A stretch of DNA of 7,927 nucleotides. It comes from Oscillospiraceae bacterium. Its GTDB lineage: Bacteria > Bacillota_A > Clostridia > Oscillospirales > Oscillospiraceae. Every line of letters begins with the position of its first letter. Within the stretch, counting starts at the first letter, position 1. Where the stretch lies: contig JAFZOC010000134.1 of assembly GCA_017550765.1 (NCBI GenBank), positions 1-7,927 on the forward strand, written 5' to 3'. The notes below the pieces were generated by a model. That model had not been told where the DNA came from. It saw only the letters and a program-made list of their open reading frames with translations, and ran no database searches. This document shows positions 1 through 6,738 of the stretch, in pieces. Position numbers and translations under genes: made by a program.

Positions 1-1
1 G

Positions 2-898
2 CCGCGTCCGGCGGAGGCCCTGGCCCTGGCGCACAGCGGCGCCGGAGCGCATGACGCCCCGGCCTCCCCCGTCCCCCAGAGCCTTCAGGTCCTGCGGGAC
101 GGGGAGGTCCTGGAGCTGGACCTGGAGGACTATCTCTTCGGCGTGGTGGCCGCGGAGATGCCCGCCTCCTTCCCCTCGGAAGCCCTGAAGGCCCAGGCGG
201 TGGCCGCCCGGACCTACGCCCTGTGGTGCGCCGCCCAGGGCAAGCATCCGCAGGCCCAGGTCTGCACCGACCCCGGCTGCTGCCAGGCCTGGCTCAGCGA
301 AGAGGCCCTGCGGGAGCGCTGGGGCGAGGACTATGCGCGGTACGCGGCGAAGATCCGCGACGCGGTGGCGGCTACGGCGGGCCAGGTCCTGCGCTATGAG
401 GGGGCGCCGGTCTTCGCCGCCTTCCACTCCTCCTCGCCGGGGGCCACCGAAGACAGCGGCGCCCTGTGGGAGGCGCTGCCCTATCTGGTGAGCGTGCCCA
501 GTCCGGAGACCGAAGCGGACGTGCCCGGCTACAGCAGCGTCCTGCGCTGCTCGCCTCTGGACTTCCGGGACACCGTGCTGTCGGCAAGGCCTCTGGCGGA
601 CCTGAGCGGCCCGGAGGAGGACTGGATCGGCCAGCTGCGGCAGGATGAGAGCGGCCGGGTGGCCGCCCTGGTCCTGGGCGGGGCCGAGCTCTCCGGTCAG
701 GAGCTCCGCCGGCTCTTCTCCCTGCGCTCTACCGCCTTCTCCCTGACCTATGAGGACGGCTGGTTCGTCTTCGACGTCCGGGGCTACGGCCACGGGGTGG
801 GCATGAGCCAGTACGGGGCGAAGGTCCTGGCGGAGCAGGGCGCGACGTATCGGGAGATCCTGGCCCACTACTATCCGGGGACGGAGCTGTATCGATAG
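2..898 (+). CDS. spoIID: Stage II sporulation protein D (SpoIID/LytB family), 5' end outside window
   Basis: SpoIID is a membrane-anchored lytic transglycosylase. It cleaves glycan strands that SpoIIP has stripped of stem peptides, which drives engulfment of the forespore. The frame is open from base 2, so the visible 298 residues are the C-terminal part; the signal anchor and true start are upstream. The internal GTG at 143 lies inside the conserved core and is not the start. Family motifs seen are AEMPASFP with the likely catalytic glutamate at visible residue 52, EALKAQAVAARTYAL just after it, HSSSPG at about 142-147, and GYGHGVGMSQYG at 261-272, followed by the usual C-terminal YYPGTEL. 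Cys88 and Cys94 in CTDPGCCQ are spaced six residues apart, like the zinc-binding cysteines reported for Clostridioides difficile SpoIID; a further Cys93 sits beside them. It converges on the operon to the right and is followed directly by a hairpin terminator. A SpoIID-like paralogue such as a LytB-type amidase enhancer is possible but less likely given the strong match. Confidence 0.93.
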   Translation, partial: PRPAEALALAHSGAGAHDAPASPVPQSLQVLRDGEVLELDLEDYLFGVVAAEMPASFPSEALKAQAVAARTYALWCAAQGKHPQAQVCTDPGCCQAWLSEEALRERWGEDYARYAAKIRDAVAATAGQVLRYEGAPVFAAFHSSSPGATEDSGALWEALPYLVSVPSPETEADVPGYSSVLRCSPLDFRDTVLSARPLADLSGPEEDWIGQLRQDESGRVAALVLGGAELSGQELRRLFSLRSTAFSLTYEDGWFVFDVRGYGHGVGMSQYGAKVLAEQGATYREILAHYYPGTELYR

Positions 899-926
899 AA
901 AAGAGAGGGGCGTTCCCCTCTCTTTT
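899..926. terminator. Bidirectional intrinsic terminator between converging genes
   Basis: A perfect inverted repeat with a 12-bp stem (899-910 with 915-926) and a four-base loop (CGTT) starts immediately after the spoIID stop codon. The stem has a GGGG/CCCC core next to the loop and an A-rich/T-rich base. This gives a run of five T on the + strand (923-927) and four T on the - strand (902-899). It is therefore placed to stop transcripts of spoIID from the left and of the six-gene operon from the right, whose last stop codon is 41 bp away. No promoter was recognised in 927-967. Confidence 0.9.
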
Positions 927-967
927 TCTATTCCCGCGCTCTGCGCGCCGATCGCCGCGCGCCTCCC

Positions 968-2686
968 TCACAGGCCGTCGATCACGCCCCGGAGGCCCTG
1001 CTCGGCATAGATCTGCTTGTAATAGGCCAGCTCCTCCCGAATCAGGTCGTCGATCGCCCGCATGCTCAGCAGCTCCACCGGTGCCTTGTCGTCGGTCATG
1101 ATCCGGTCCCCCGGCTCATAGCGTACCAGGCCCCGCTCCACGCGGCCCATCATCCAGCGGAGACCGTCGTCCCCGCAGAGGGCGATGTTCCGCGTAAAGG
1201 TCTCCAGCAGCGCCGCATCGTCGGAGGCGAAGAGCTCCCGATTGGTGCCGCCGGTGACGTCCACGGTGTAGATCTGGTCGAACACGGTGGCGATGGTGTC
1301 GGCCAGGTACCAGTTGATGCTGTCCTCCCGGTCGCCGCGGATGTTCATGTTCACCACCATCACGCCGCCCTCGCGGAGATGCTCCCGCACCAGCGTGAAG
1401 AACTCCCGGGAGGCCATCTGGAAGGGGATCGTAATGTCCTGGTAGGCGTCCACCAGGATCACATCGTAGCGCGTATCCACCGCCTGCAGGAAAGCCCGGC
1501 CGTCATAGACGGTGACGCGGACGTCCTCGCGCAGGTCGAAATAGTCCCGGGCCAGGGCGACGATCTTCTCGTCGATCTCCACGCCCTCCACCGCGGCCCC
1601 GGGGAAATAGCGCAGGCACTGGCTGGCGTAGGTGCCGGTGCCCATGCCCAGGACCAGCACGTCCAGTCCCTCCCGCTCGGCGGCGCCCGCCATCAGGGGC
1701 GCCGCAAGGGCGTAGTCGTAGTACATGCCGGTGAGGCTCTCGTCCTTCATCTGGATCGACTGGACGCCGAAGAGCACGTTGGTGGACAAGATCAGGCTGC
1801 GCTCCGTCTCCTCCACCTGCAGATAGTTGTAGACCGACTCGCCCTCATAGAGGAGGTCCGTCTTCCAGAAGGCGAAGTTCGACCGGTAGCCCAGGGCGCA
1901 GCAGAGCAGGAAGAGCGCCAGCGCCGCCAGGGCGCCGCCCCGGCCGTCCTTCTTCGATGCGTCCGGGCCCCGGTCGTCCTTCTTCTCCGATGCCTCCGGG
2001 CCCCGACCGCCGTCGGGCTCTCCCGCCGGGCCTTCCCTGCCCTCCGGGCTGTCCTTGCCGCCTCCCTCGCCCCTGCCGCTGAAGAAGTACACCAGGACCA
2101 GCGCCAGCAGGATCCCGGCGAAGATCAGGAAGGTGATCGAGGTCCCCACGGCGGGGATGGTGACGAAAGTGGGCACGAAGGTGCCGATGATGCTGCCGAC
2201 AGTGTTGGCGGCCCCCAGGCCGCCCACGATCTTGGCGTTGTCCTCCAGGTCCTCCATGGTGTACTTGGCCAGGCTCGGCGTCACCGTGCCCAAAAGGAAC
2301 AGAGGGAAGACGAAGAGCAGCATGCAGGCGGCGAAAGCCGCCCAGATCAGAAGGCCCGTGTCCACGGTGAGGATCAGCAGGGCGGAGATGCCCAGGATGG
2401 CATACTTGCCCAGCACCGGGATCAGGCCGATCCACACCGCGGCGATGCCGATCCGCCGATAGAGCTTGTCCGGATCCGGGTCCCTGTCGGCCCTGCGGCC
2501 GCCGTAGACATTGCCCAGGGCCATGGCGATCATGATCGTGCCGATGATGATCGTCCAGACGATCTGGGAGGAGCTGAAATAGGGCGCCAGCAGCCGGCTG
2601 GCCCCCAGTTCCACCGCCATGACGGACATGCCGGCGAAGAATTCGGTCAGATAGAGGTAGAGCTTGTTTCTCAGGATCGGGCGCAT
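968..2686 (-). CDS. Membrane-fused spermidine synthase-like protein (fused MFS/aminopropyltransferase type)
   Basis: This 572-residue protein has two parts. Residues about 8-202 form some seven hydrophobic segments of the kind found in fused MFS/spermidine synthase proteins. They are followed by a charged, glycine-rich linker (about 203-249) and one more hydrophobic segment (about 251-267). Residues about 290-550 are a Rossmann-type aminopropyltransferase/methyltransferase-like domain: glycine loop VLVLGMGTG (343-351), acidic residue in GVEID (Glu370), YDGRAFL (394-400) for the adenine, VILVDAY (409-415), PFQMASREFF (421-430) and a C-terminal TDDKAPVE (531-538). Soluble spermidine synthases move an aminopropyl group from decarboxylated SAM to putrescine, and carry a DSTDP-type catalytic motif; here the position reads DAYQD, so true spermidine synthesis is uncertain. 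A strong AAGGAG at 2700-2695 lies 8 bases before the ATG and fixes the start. It is the last gene of the operon, 69 bp after the aminotransferase gene. Fold assignment is firm; substrate is unknown. Confidence 0.88.
   Translation of the reverse strand: MRPILRNKLYLYLTEFFAGMSVMAVELGASRLLAPYFSSSQIVWTIIIGTIMIAMALGNVYGGRRADRDPDPDKLYRRIGIAAVWIGLIPVLGKYAILGISALLILTVDTGLLIWAAFAACMLLFVFPLFLLGTVTPSLAKYTMEDLEDNAKIVGGLGAANTVGSIIGTFVPTFVTIPAVGTSITFLIFAGILLALVLVYFFSGRGEGGGKDSPEGREGPAGEPDGGRGPEASEKKDDRGPDASKKDGRGGALAALALFLLCCALGYRSNFAFWKTDLLYEGESVYNYLQVEETERSLILSTNVLFGVQSIQMKDESLTGMYYDYALAAPLMAGAAEREGLDVLVLGMGTGTYASQCLRYFPGAAVEGVEIDEKIVALARDYFDLREDVRVTVYDGRAFLQAVDTRYDVILVDAYQDITIPFQMASREFFTLVREHLREGGVMVVNMNIRGDREDSINWYLADTIATVFDQIYTVDVTGGTNRELFASDDAALLETFTRNIALCGDDGLRWMMGRVERGLVRYEPGDRIMTDDKAPVELLSMRAIDDLIREELAYYKQIYAEQGLRGVIDGL
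1941..2003. repeat. Imperfect tandem duplication inside the linker of the membrane-fused protein
   Basis: Two adjacent copies, 1941-1970 (30 bases) and 1971-2003 (33 bases), differ by two substitutions and one 3-base insertion. Both begin CGG-C/T-CGTCCTTCTTC and end TCCGGGCCC. On the - strand they encode consecutive units RGPEASEKKDD and RGPDASKKDG within the charged linker (residues about 228-248). The frame is kept, and the near identity at DNA level suggests a fairly recent slippage duplication. Confidence 0.85.
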
Positions 2687-2694
2687 GGATCCAA

Positions 2695-2700
2695 CTCCTT
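2695..2700 (-). promoter_or_regulatory. Ribosome binding site of the membrane-fused spermidine synthase-like gene
   Basis: AAGGAG on the - strand, 8 bases before the ATG at 2686. It is the strongest Shine-Dalgarno match in the operon and supports this start. The gene is thus translated independently of the aminotransferase gene 69 bp upstream. Confidence 0.75.
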
Positions 2701-2755
2701 TTTCAGCGCGGGGCCGTACAGGCGGTCCCCGGCGACGCGTGGGGCGGCTGCGGCG

Positions 2756-3859
2756 TCAGCGGCCCAGGACGATATCGCAGATCCGGTCCACGTCTTCCAG
2801 GGCCAGGTCCGCGTAGAGCGGCAGGGTCAGCACCCGGTCGGCCACGTGGGCGGCCACGGGGGTCTCCGCCGGGTCGAAGCCGGGCCTGCCCCGGTAGCAG
2901 GCGAAGCTGTTGGTCAGAGGGTAGAAATACTTGCGGGCGTGGATGCCTTCCTCGGCCAGGCGGGCGAATACCTGGTCCCTGGTATGGCGGTAGCCGTCGA
3001 AGACCACAGGGAAATAGGCGCAGTTGGAACGCACGCCCTTCTGCACCACCGCCAGCTGCAGCCCGGGCACGCCCTCCAGGCGCTCCCGGTAGCGTCTCGC
3101 CACCCGGCTGCGCTTCTCGATCTCCTCCTCCAGATGCCGCAGGCTGCACAGGCCCATGGCCGCGCAGAACTCGTTCATCTTGGCGTTGCCGCCTACGAAG
3201 GGCACCTCCTCCGGGCCGTGGATCCCGAAGTTCTTCAGGTCGTTCAGCCACCGGAGGATCGCCTCGTTCCGGCAGACGGCCAGGCCCCCCTCGATGCTGT
3301 GATAGACCTTGGTGGCATGGAAGGAGAACATGGCCGCGTCTCCGAAAGCGGCGGCGCTGACGCCCTCGCGGAAGACGCCGAAGGCGTGGGCCGCGTCGTA
3401 GATCACCGGCAGGCCGTGCTTCTTGGCGACGGCGGCGATGGCCTCCACGTCGCAGAGGGTCCCGTAGACGTGCACCGGCAGGATCGCCGCAGTCTTCTCC
3501 GTGATCTTCTCCTCGAGCTTTGCGGGGTCCAGGGTGAAGGTCTTGGGGTCGATGTCGCAGAAGACCGGCGTACAGCCGCAGCGGACGATGGCGTGGGTGG
3601 TGGAGGCGAAGGTGAAGGGCGTGGTGAGGATCTCCCCCTGGAGCTGGAAAGCCTCCAGCAAGTTCTCCAGGGCCAGATGGCCGTTGACGGTCAGGGCCAG
3701 ATGCTCGCAGCCCAGATAGTCCCGCAGGGCCGCCTCCAGGGCCTGGTGCTTCTCGCCCATATTGGTCAGCCAGTGGCTGTCCCAGAGGCCCCGGATCTCC
3801 GCGCAGTACTCCTCGAAGGGAGGCAGGGAGGAGCGGGTGACATAGATGTTCTCGCGCAT
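2756..3859 (-). CDS. DegT/DnrJ/EryC1/StrS-family PLP-dependent sugar aminotransferase
   Basis: Members of this family transfer an amino group, usually from glutamate, to a keto group of a nucleotide-activated sugar, making amino sugars for surface glycans. The 367-residue length is normal. The N-terminal half carries PFTFASTTHA (81-90), PVFCDIDP (98-105), PVHVYG (128-133) and VIYDAAHAFG (152-161) with Asp155 placed to pair with the PLP pyridine nitrogen. SFHATKVYHSIEGG (179-192) holds Lys184, the expected Schiff-base lysine. VGGNAKMNEF (222-231) and KYFYPL (310-315) are also typical. The HATK...EGG form resembles transaminases acting on dTDP-4-keto-6-deoxyglucose (VioA/FdtB-like), but the exact sugar cannot be read from sequence. 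AGAGGG at 3870-3865, five bases before the ATG, supports the start. It follows the ATP-grasp/HAD gene by 78 bp, consistent with preparing the amine that the ligase may acylate. Confidence 0.92.
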   Translation of the reverse strand: MRENIYVTRSSLPPFEEYCAEIRGLWDSHWLTNMGEKHQALEAALRDYLGCEHLALTVNGHLALENLLEAFQLQGEILTTPFTFASTTHAIVRCGCTPVFCDIDPKTFTLDPAKLEEKITEKTAAILPVHVYGTLCDVEAIAAVAKKHGLPVIYDAAHAFGVFREGVSAAAFGDAAMFSFHATKVYHSIEGGLAVCRNEAILRWLNDLKNFGIHGPEEVPFVGGNAKMNEFCAAMGLCSLRHLEEEIEKRSRVARRYRERLEGVPGLQLAVVQKGVRSNCAYFPVVFDGYRHTRDQVFARLAEEGIHARKYFYPLTNSFACYRGRPGFDPAETPVAAHVADRVLTLPLYADLALEDVDRICDIVLGR

Positions 3860-3937
3860 GGTATCCCTCTTTTCATTCGAGCTCGGATGGGCGCGCGGCG
3901 CCCCGGTCAGGCGCAGGGCCTCTCGCCGGCGGTCCGC

Positions 3938-5224
3938 TCAGCTGCGCCAGTCCAGCAGGCACTCCACCATGTCCACGTCGAACACGGGGATGCCGCAGCG
4001 GTCCTTCACCCGGCGTCGCTCGGCGAAGGAGTCGTCGATGAAGATCGCGTCGGGGCCGCTGATGTAGCGGGTCTTCTCGTCCCCCTCCTCCAGGCGGAGG
4101 ATCTTTGAGAAGAGGGCCGGAGAGATGGCGTAGCGCTCCAGATCCTCCTGCAGGTCCCGGCTGTGGCGGGAGAGCAGGATCAGCTCCTTCCCCGCATCCC
4201 GGGCCTGGTAGAGGAATCTCATCAGTTCCCCGTTGACCTTTCCCCGGAGGATCAGGGTGTCGTCGAAGTCCACATAGACCCGGTCGTAGCGCAGGTCGGT
4301 CTGGAAGCGGCTGATGAACGCCCGGTCCAGGAGCTGCTCGTTGTCGTTGAGCAGGATGTCCACGTCGTAGCCCCAGCGGTCGAAGAGCGTCAGCAGCGGC
4401 AGGTTGGCCCCGTGGGCGCGGGTAGCGCCCATGGTGCCGGCCACCCGGGGCGCGGCCTCCATCAGGCGGCAGGACCCCGCCCGGTCCCGCTTCACCTGGA
4501 AGAACCAGGCGCCGCGGAAGACGAGGCGGCTGTTCAGATCCTCCGCGATGGCGGAGATCTCCGGATCCGGCGGCAGGAGCCGGGACCGCACCGCGATCCC
4601 CGCCCGGATCCGGTCCCGGCTGCGGGGGCTCACCAGGCGGAGCCGCCCATGGCGGTCGGTGAAGCAGTCCACCGTGAACTCCGCCCCGGGCAGATACTCG
4701 CAGAGCACGTAGTGCCGCCCGTCTGCCAGGGCCTCGTCCAGCTGCTCCCGGCTGTCGATCCGCCGGGCGCCCTGGGCGCCCTGGCCCACGGCGGGCTTGA
4801 GGAAGACCGGATAGGCCGGCACCGCGTCGGCGTCCGGCCAGGAGGCTGCGAGATAGGGCGCGCCGGCCAGGAAGGCGTAGGTCTTGTCCTTGTCCCGGCA
4901 GACCTCCACCGTCTCCAGGGGGCTCGCGATCAGCTCGGCGTGGAGCTGATCCCGCAGGCGGGCCAGGGCCAGCAGGGCGCTGTCGTGGGCAGGATAGATG
5001 CAGTCGATCTGCCATTGGTCCACGACCTCGTTGATCTTCTCCAGAAAGCCCGGCTGATCCGGGAAGGGGACGTCTTCCGCACAGTGCTCGAACACGAGCT
5101 CCGCGTGGCAGGGGACGCTGGTGGCGCCGAAGAGCCGCACGAACTTGCTGCGGCACAGGGCGTCGTGGAGCTCAAAGGCGATCTCGGTCCCCGCCGGGAA
5201 CACCAGGATGTTCTTTTCAGTCAT
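3938..5224 (-). CDS. ATP-grasp ligase fused to a HAD-superfamily phosphatase domain
   Basis: A 428-residue two-domain protein. Residues about 1-310 look like an ATP-grasp carboxylate-amine ligase of the carbamoyl-phosphate-synthase-large-chain/biotin-carboxylase type: pre-ATP-grasp Rossmann part with NILVFPAG (5-12), a central FLKPAVGQGAQG (141-152) with Lys143 and the glycine-rich loop, CEYLPGAEFTVD (175-186) and a terminal MEAAPRVAGTMG (255-266). The last motif is usually E-x-N-P-R; here the Asn is Ala258. Residues about 315-428 form a capless HAD domain with all four motifs: VDFDDTL (318-324; Asp319 nucleophile, Asp321 acid/base), LLSRHS with Ser352, Lys374 in FSKIL, and FIDDSF with Asp397/Asp398. 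The start overlaps the flippase gene by 8 bp. ATP-grasp enzymes activate a carboxylate as acyl-phosphate and join it to an amine. With a sugar aminotransferase next door, amino-acid or acid ligation to an amino sugar is a reasonable inference, with the HAD domain dephosphorylating an intermediate. The substrates are unknown. Confidence 0.85.
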   Translation of the reverse strand: MTEKNILVFPAGTEIAFELHDALCRSKFVRLFGATSVPCHAELVFEHCAEDVPFPDQPGFLEKINEVVDQWQIDCIYPAHDSALLALARLRDQLHAELIASPLETVEVCRDKDKTYAFLAGAPYLAASWPDADAVPAYPVFLKPAVGQGAQGARRIDSREQLDEALADGRHYVLCEYLPGAEFTVDCFTDRHGRLRLVSPRSRDRIRAGIAVRSRLLPPDPEISAIAEDLNSRLVFRGAWFFQVKRDRAGSCRLMEAAPRVAGTMGATRAHGANLPLLTLFDRWGYDVDILLNDNEQLLDRAFISRFQTDLRYDRVYVDFDDTLILRGKVNGELMRFLYQARDAGKELILLSRHSRDLQEDLERYAISPALFSKILRLEEGDEKTRYISGPDAIFIDDSFAERRRVKDRCGIPVFDVDMVECLLDWRS

Positions 5225-6677
5225 GGTCCTCGCCTCCCGCCTTGCGGCGCAGCATCGTTTTCGCAGTAGAAAGGAGGAACGTGAAGCTGTCCAGCCCCAG
5301 CGCCCAGGAGAGCAGCACGTAGATCGCCCCGCCCAGGGGCACCTGGATCAGCAGGGTCGCCAGATCCGACAGGCCCAGGCGCGTCACCGTCCACACGGCG
5401 GCGCCCATCCCCGCCGAGAGCAGGATGGCCGGCAGCATGTCCCCGATCTGGCGCAGATAGGGGTAGTCCAGCAGCTTCCGGTTGGGCCAGGCGTTGATGA
5501 CCTGGGCCGCGATGCTGGAGCAGAGCTGCCCGACCGCCATGGCCAGCACCCCGTAGCGCAGGGTGAAGAGCAGCACGCCGGTCTCCAGGGCCTTCTTCAC
5601 GATCTCCAGGATCAGGAAGACGTCGCTGCGGCCCATGGCCTTGATCGCGTTCAGGTTCGCGGTGTGCAGGGGATAAAAGGCGTAGATGACGCAGAAGATC
5701 TGCATATAGGGCACACAGGGCATCCACTGCTCCCCCAGGAGCAGGTGCACCAGGGGGGATGCGCAGACGGCCAGGCCCGCCATCAGGGGCATCATCACAT
5801 AGGAGCTGGTCTTGATGGCCCGGCGGGTCATCTCCCGCACCCGGGCCTTGTCGTCCTGTTCGGCGGACAGGACAGGCAGCAGCACCCCGTCGATGGAGGC
5901 GTTGATGCTCTGGGTGATCTGGTCGGGCCAGTTGCGGCCCTTGTCGAACTGGCCCAGCTCCGCCTTGGGGAAGCGCGAGCCGATCAGCAGCGGATAGAGC
6001 TGCAGATACACCGTGTCCAGGAAGGAGGCGGCCAGCAGCTTCCAGCCATAGGACAGCAGGGCTCTCAGCCGCTGGAAGGAGAACATCCGTTTCGGCCGCC
6101 AGTCTATCGTGGCCCAGAGGATGGCGGTGTTGATCGTGAAATTCGACAGATGCAGCGCCACCAGGGACCAGATGCCGAAGCCATGGTACGCCATCCAGAT
6201 GCTCAGCGCGCAGGAGACCAGGGTCCCGCCCAGGGTGGCGAAGAAGAAGCGCTTGAACTGCAGGGTCTTGGCCACATAGGCCTGCTGCACGTTATACAAG
6301 CCCGACACCACCACCAGCAGGCCCAGCACCCGCAGGACCGGCACATAGCTCATGTCCTGATAGTGGCGGGCGATGGCCGGGGCGGCCAGGAAGAGCCCCG
6401 CGTAGAGGATCAGACTGAAGCCCAGGTTGAAGAAGAACACCGAGGAGAAGTCCAGGTCGTCCGGGTCCTTCTTCTGGATCAGGGCGTTGGCCATGCCGCT
6501 GTCGGCAAAGACCTTCAGGATGGTGATCACCGCCATGACGATCGCGATGTCGCCGGCAGGGCCCGGGCCCAGTTCCCGGGCCAGCAGGATCCCCACCACG
6601 ATGTTCACCGCCTGGGCGCCGAAGCGCTCGAAAAAGCGCCATATGAGATTGCTGACGACTTTGGTCTTCTTGTCCAT
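5217..6677 (-). CDS. Polysaccharide flippase, Wzx/MOP superfamily
   Basis: A 486-residue, highly hydrophobic integral membrane protein with about 12-14 hydrophobic segments, the size and pattern of MOP-superfamily polysaccharide exporters (Wzx, WzxC, TuaB type). These move undecaprenyl-pyrophosphate-linked glycan units from the cytoplasmic to the outer face of the membrane. Family-like features are the N-terminal NLIWRFFERFGAQAVNIVVG (10-29) with LLARELGP, FADSGMANALIQKKD (57-71) after the second segment, FDKGRNWPDQI (244-254) and the LLGEQWMP loop (313-320). The C-terminal tail is short and charged. GAAGGA at 6690-6685, seven bases before the ATG, supports the start. The gene follows the glycosyltransferase by 61 bp and overlaps the ATP-grasp/HAD gene by 8 bp. 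A teichuronic-acid-type or capsule exporter is the likeliest role; the transported glycan is not identifiable. Confidence 0.9.
   Translation of the reverse strand: MDKKTKVVSNLIWRFFERFGAQAVNIVVGILLARELGPGPAGDIAIVMAVITILKVFADSGMANALIQKKDPDDLDFSSVFFFNLGFSLILYAGLFLAAPAIARHYQDMSYVPVLRVLGLLVVVSGLYNVQQAYVAKTLQFKRFFFATLGGTLVSCALSIWMAYHGFGIWSLVALHLSNFTINTAILWATIDWRPKRMFSFQRLRALLSYGWKLLAASFLDTVYLQLYPLLIGSRFPKAELGQFDKGRNWPDQITQSINASIDGVLLPVLSAEQDDKARVREMTRRAIKTSSYVMMPLMAGLAVCASPLVHLLLGEQWMPCVPYMQIFCVIYAFYPLHTANLNAIKAMGRSDVFLILEIVKKALETGVLLFTLRYGVLAMAVGQLCSSIAAQVINAWPNRKLLDYPYLRQIGDMLPAILLSAGMGAAVWTVTRLGLSDLATLLIQVPLGGAIYVLLSWALGLDSFTFLLSTAKTMLRRKAGGEDHD
5233..5238 (-). promoter_or_regulatory. Ribosome binding site of the ATP-grasp/HAD gene, inside the flippase gene
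   Basis: GGGAGG on the - strand, 8 bases before the ATG at 5224, within the last codons of the flippase gene. The ATG lies upstream of the flippase TGA with an 8-bp overlap (ATGACTGA), which suggests translational coupling and fairly fixed expression of the two proteins. Confidence 0.65.
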
Positions 6678-6738
6678 GTTCGGATCCTTCCGTGTTTTCG
6701 GGGGCGAGCCCGGCAGGGTCTGCGCAGGCGCCGCCGCT

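Noticed and set aside
143..145. GTG as start of the SpoIID gene
   Set aside because: The frame is open to base 2 and encodes upstream SpoIID-like sequence (DLEDYLFGVVAAEM); the GTG is an internal valine codon.
2710..2730. Hairpin in the gap between the aminotransferase gene and the membrane-fused gene, considered as a terminator
   Set aside because: The stem has a bulged base and no T run follows on the - strand, so it may at most affect mRNA stability; the genes still look co-transcribed.
1379..4108. A 909-codon open frame on the + strand
   Set aside because: It runs antisense across the aminotransferase and membrane-fused genes, has a low-complexity His/Gln/Gly/Ala-rich translation, and matches no family. 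It is an artefact of high GC content at third codon positions of the - strand genes.
3873..5156. A 427-codon open frame on the - strand in a second frame of the ATP-grasp/HAD gene
   Set aside because: Its translation is Pro/Arg/Gly-rich with no motif, while the other frame has complete ATP-grasp and HAD motifs.
6693..6716. Short GC-rich inverted repeat between the glycosyltransferase and flippase genes
   Set aside because: Only about four paired bases and no T run; expected by chance in DNA this GC-rich.
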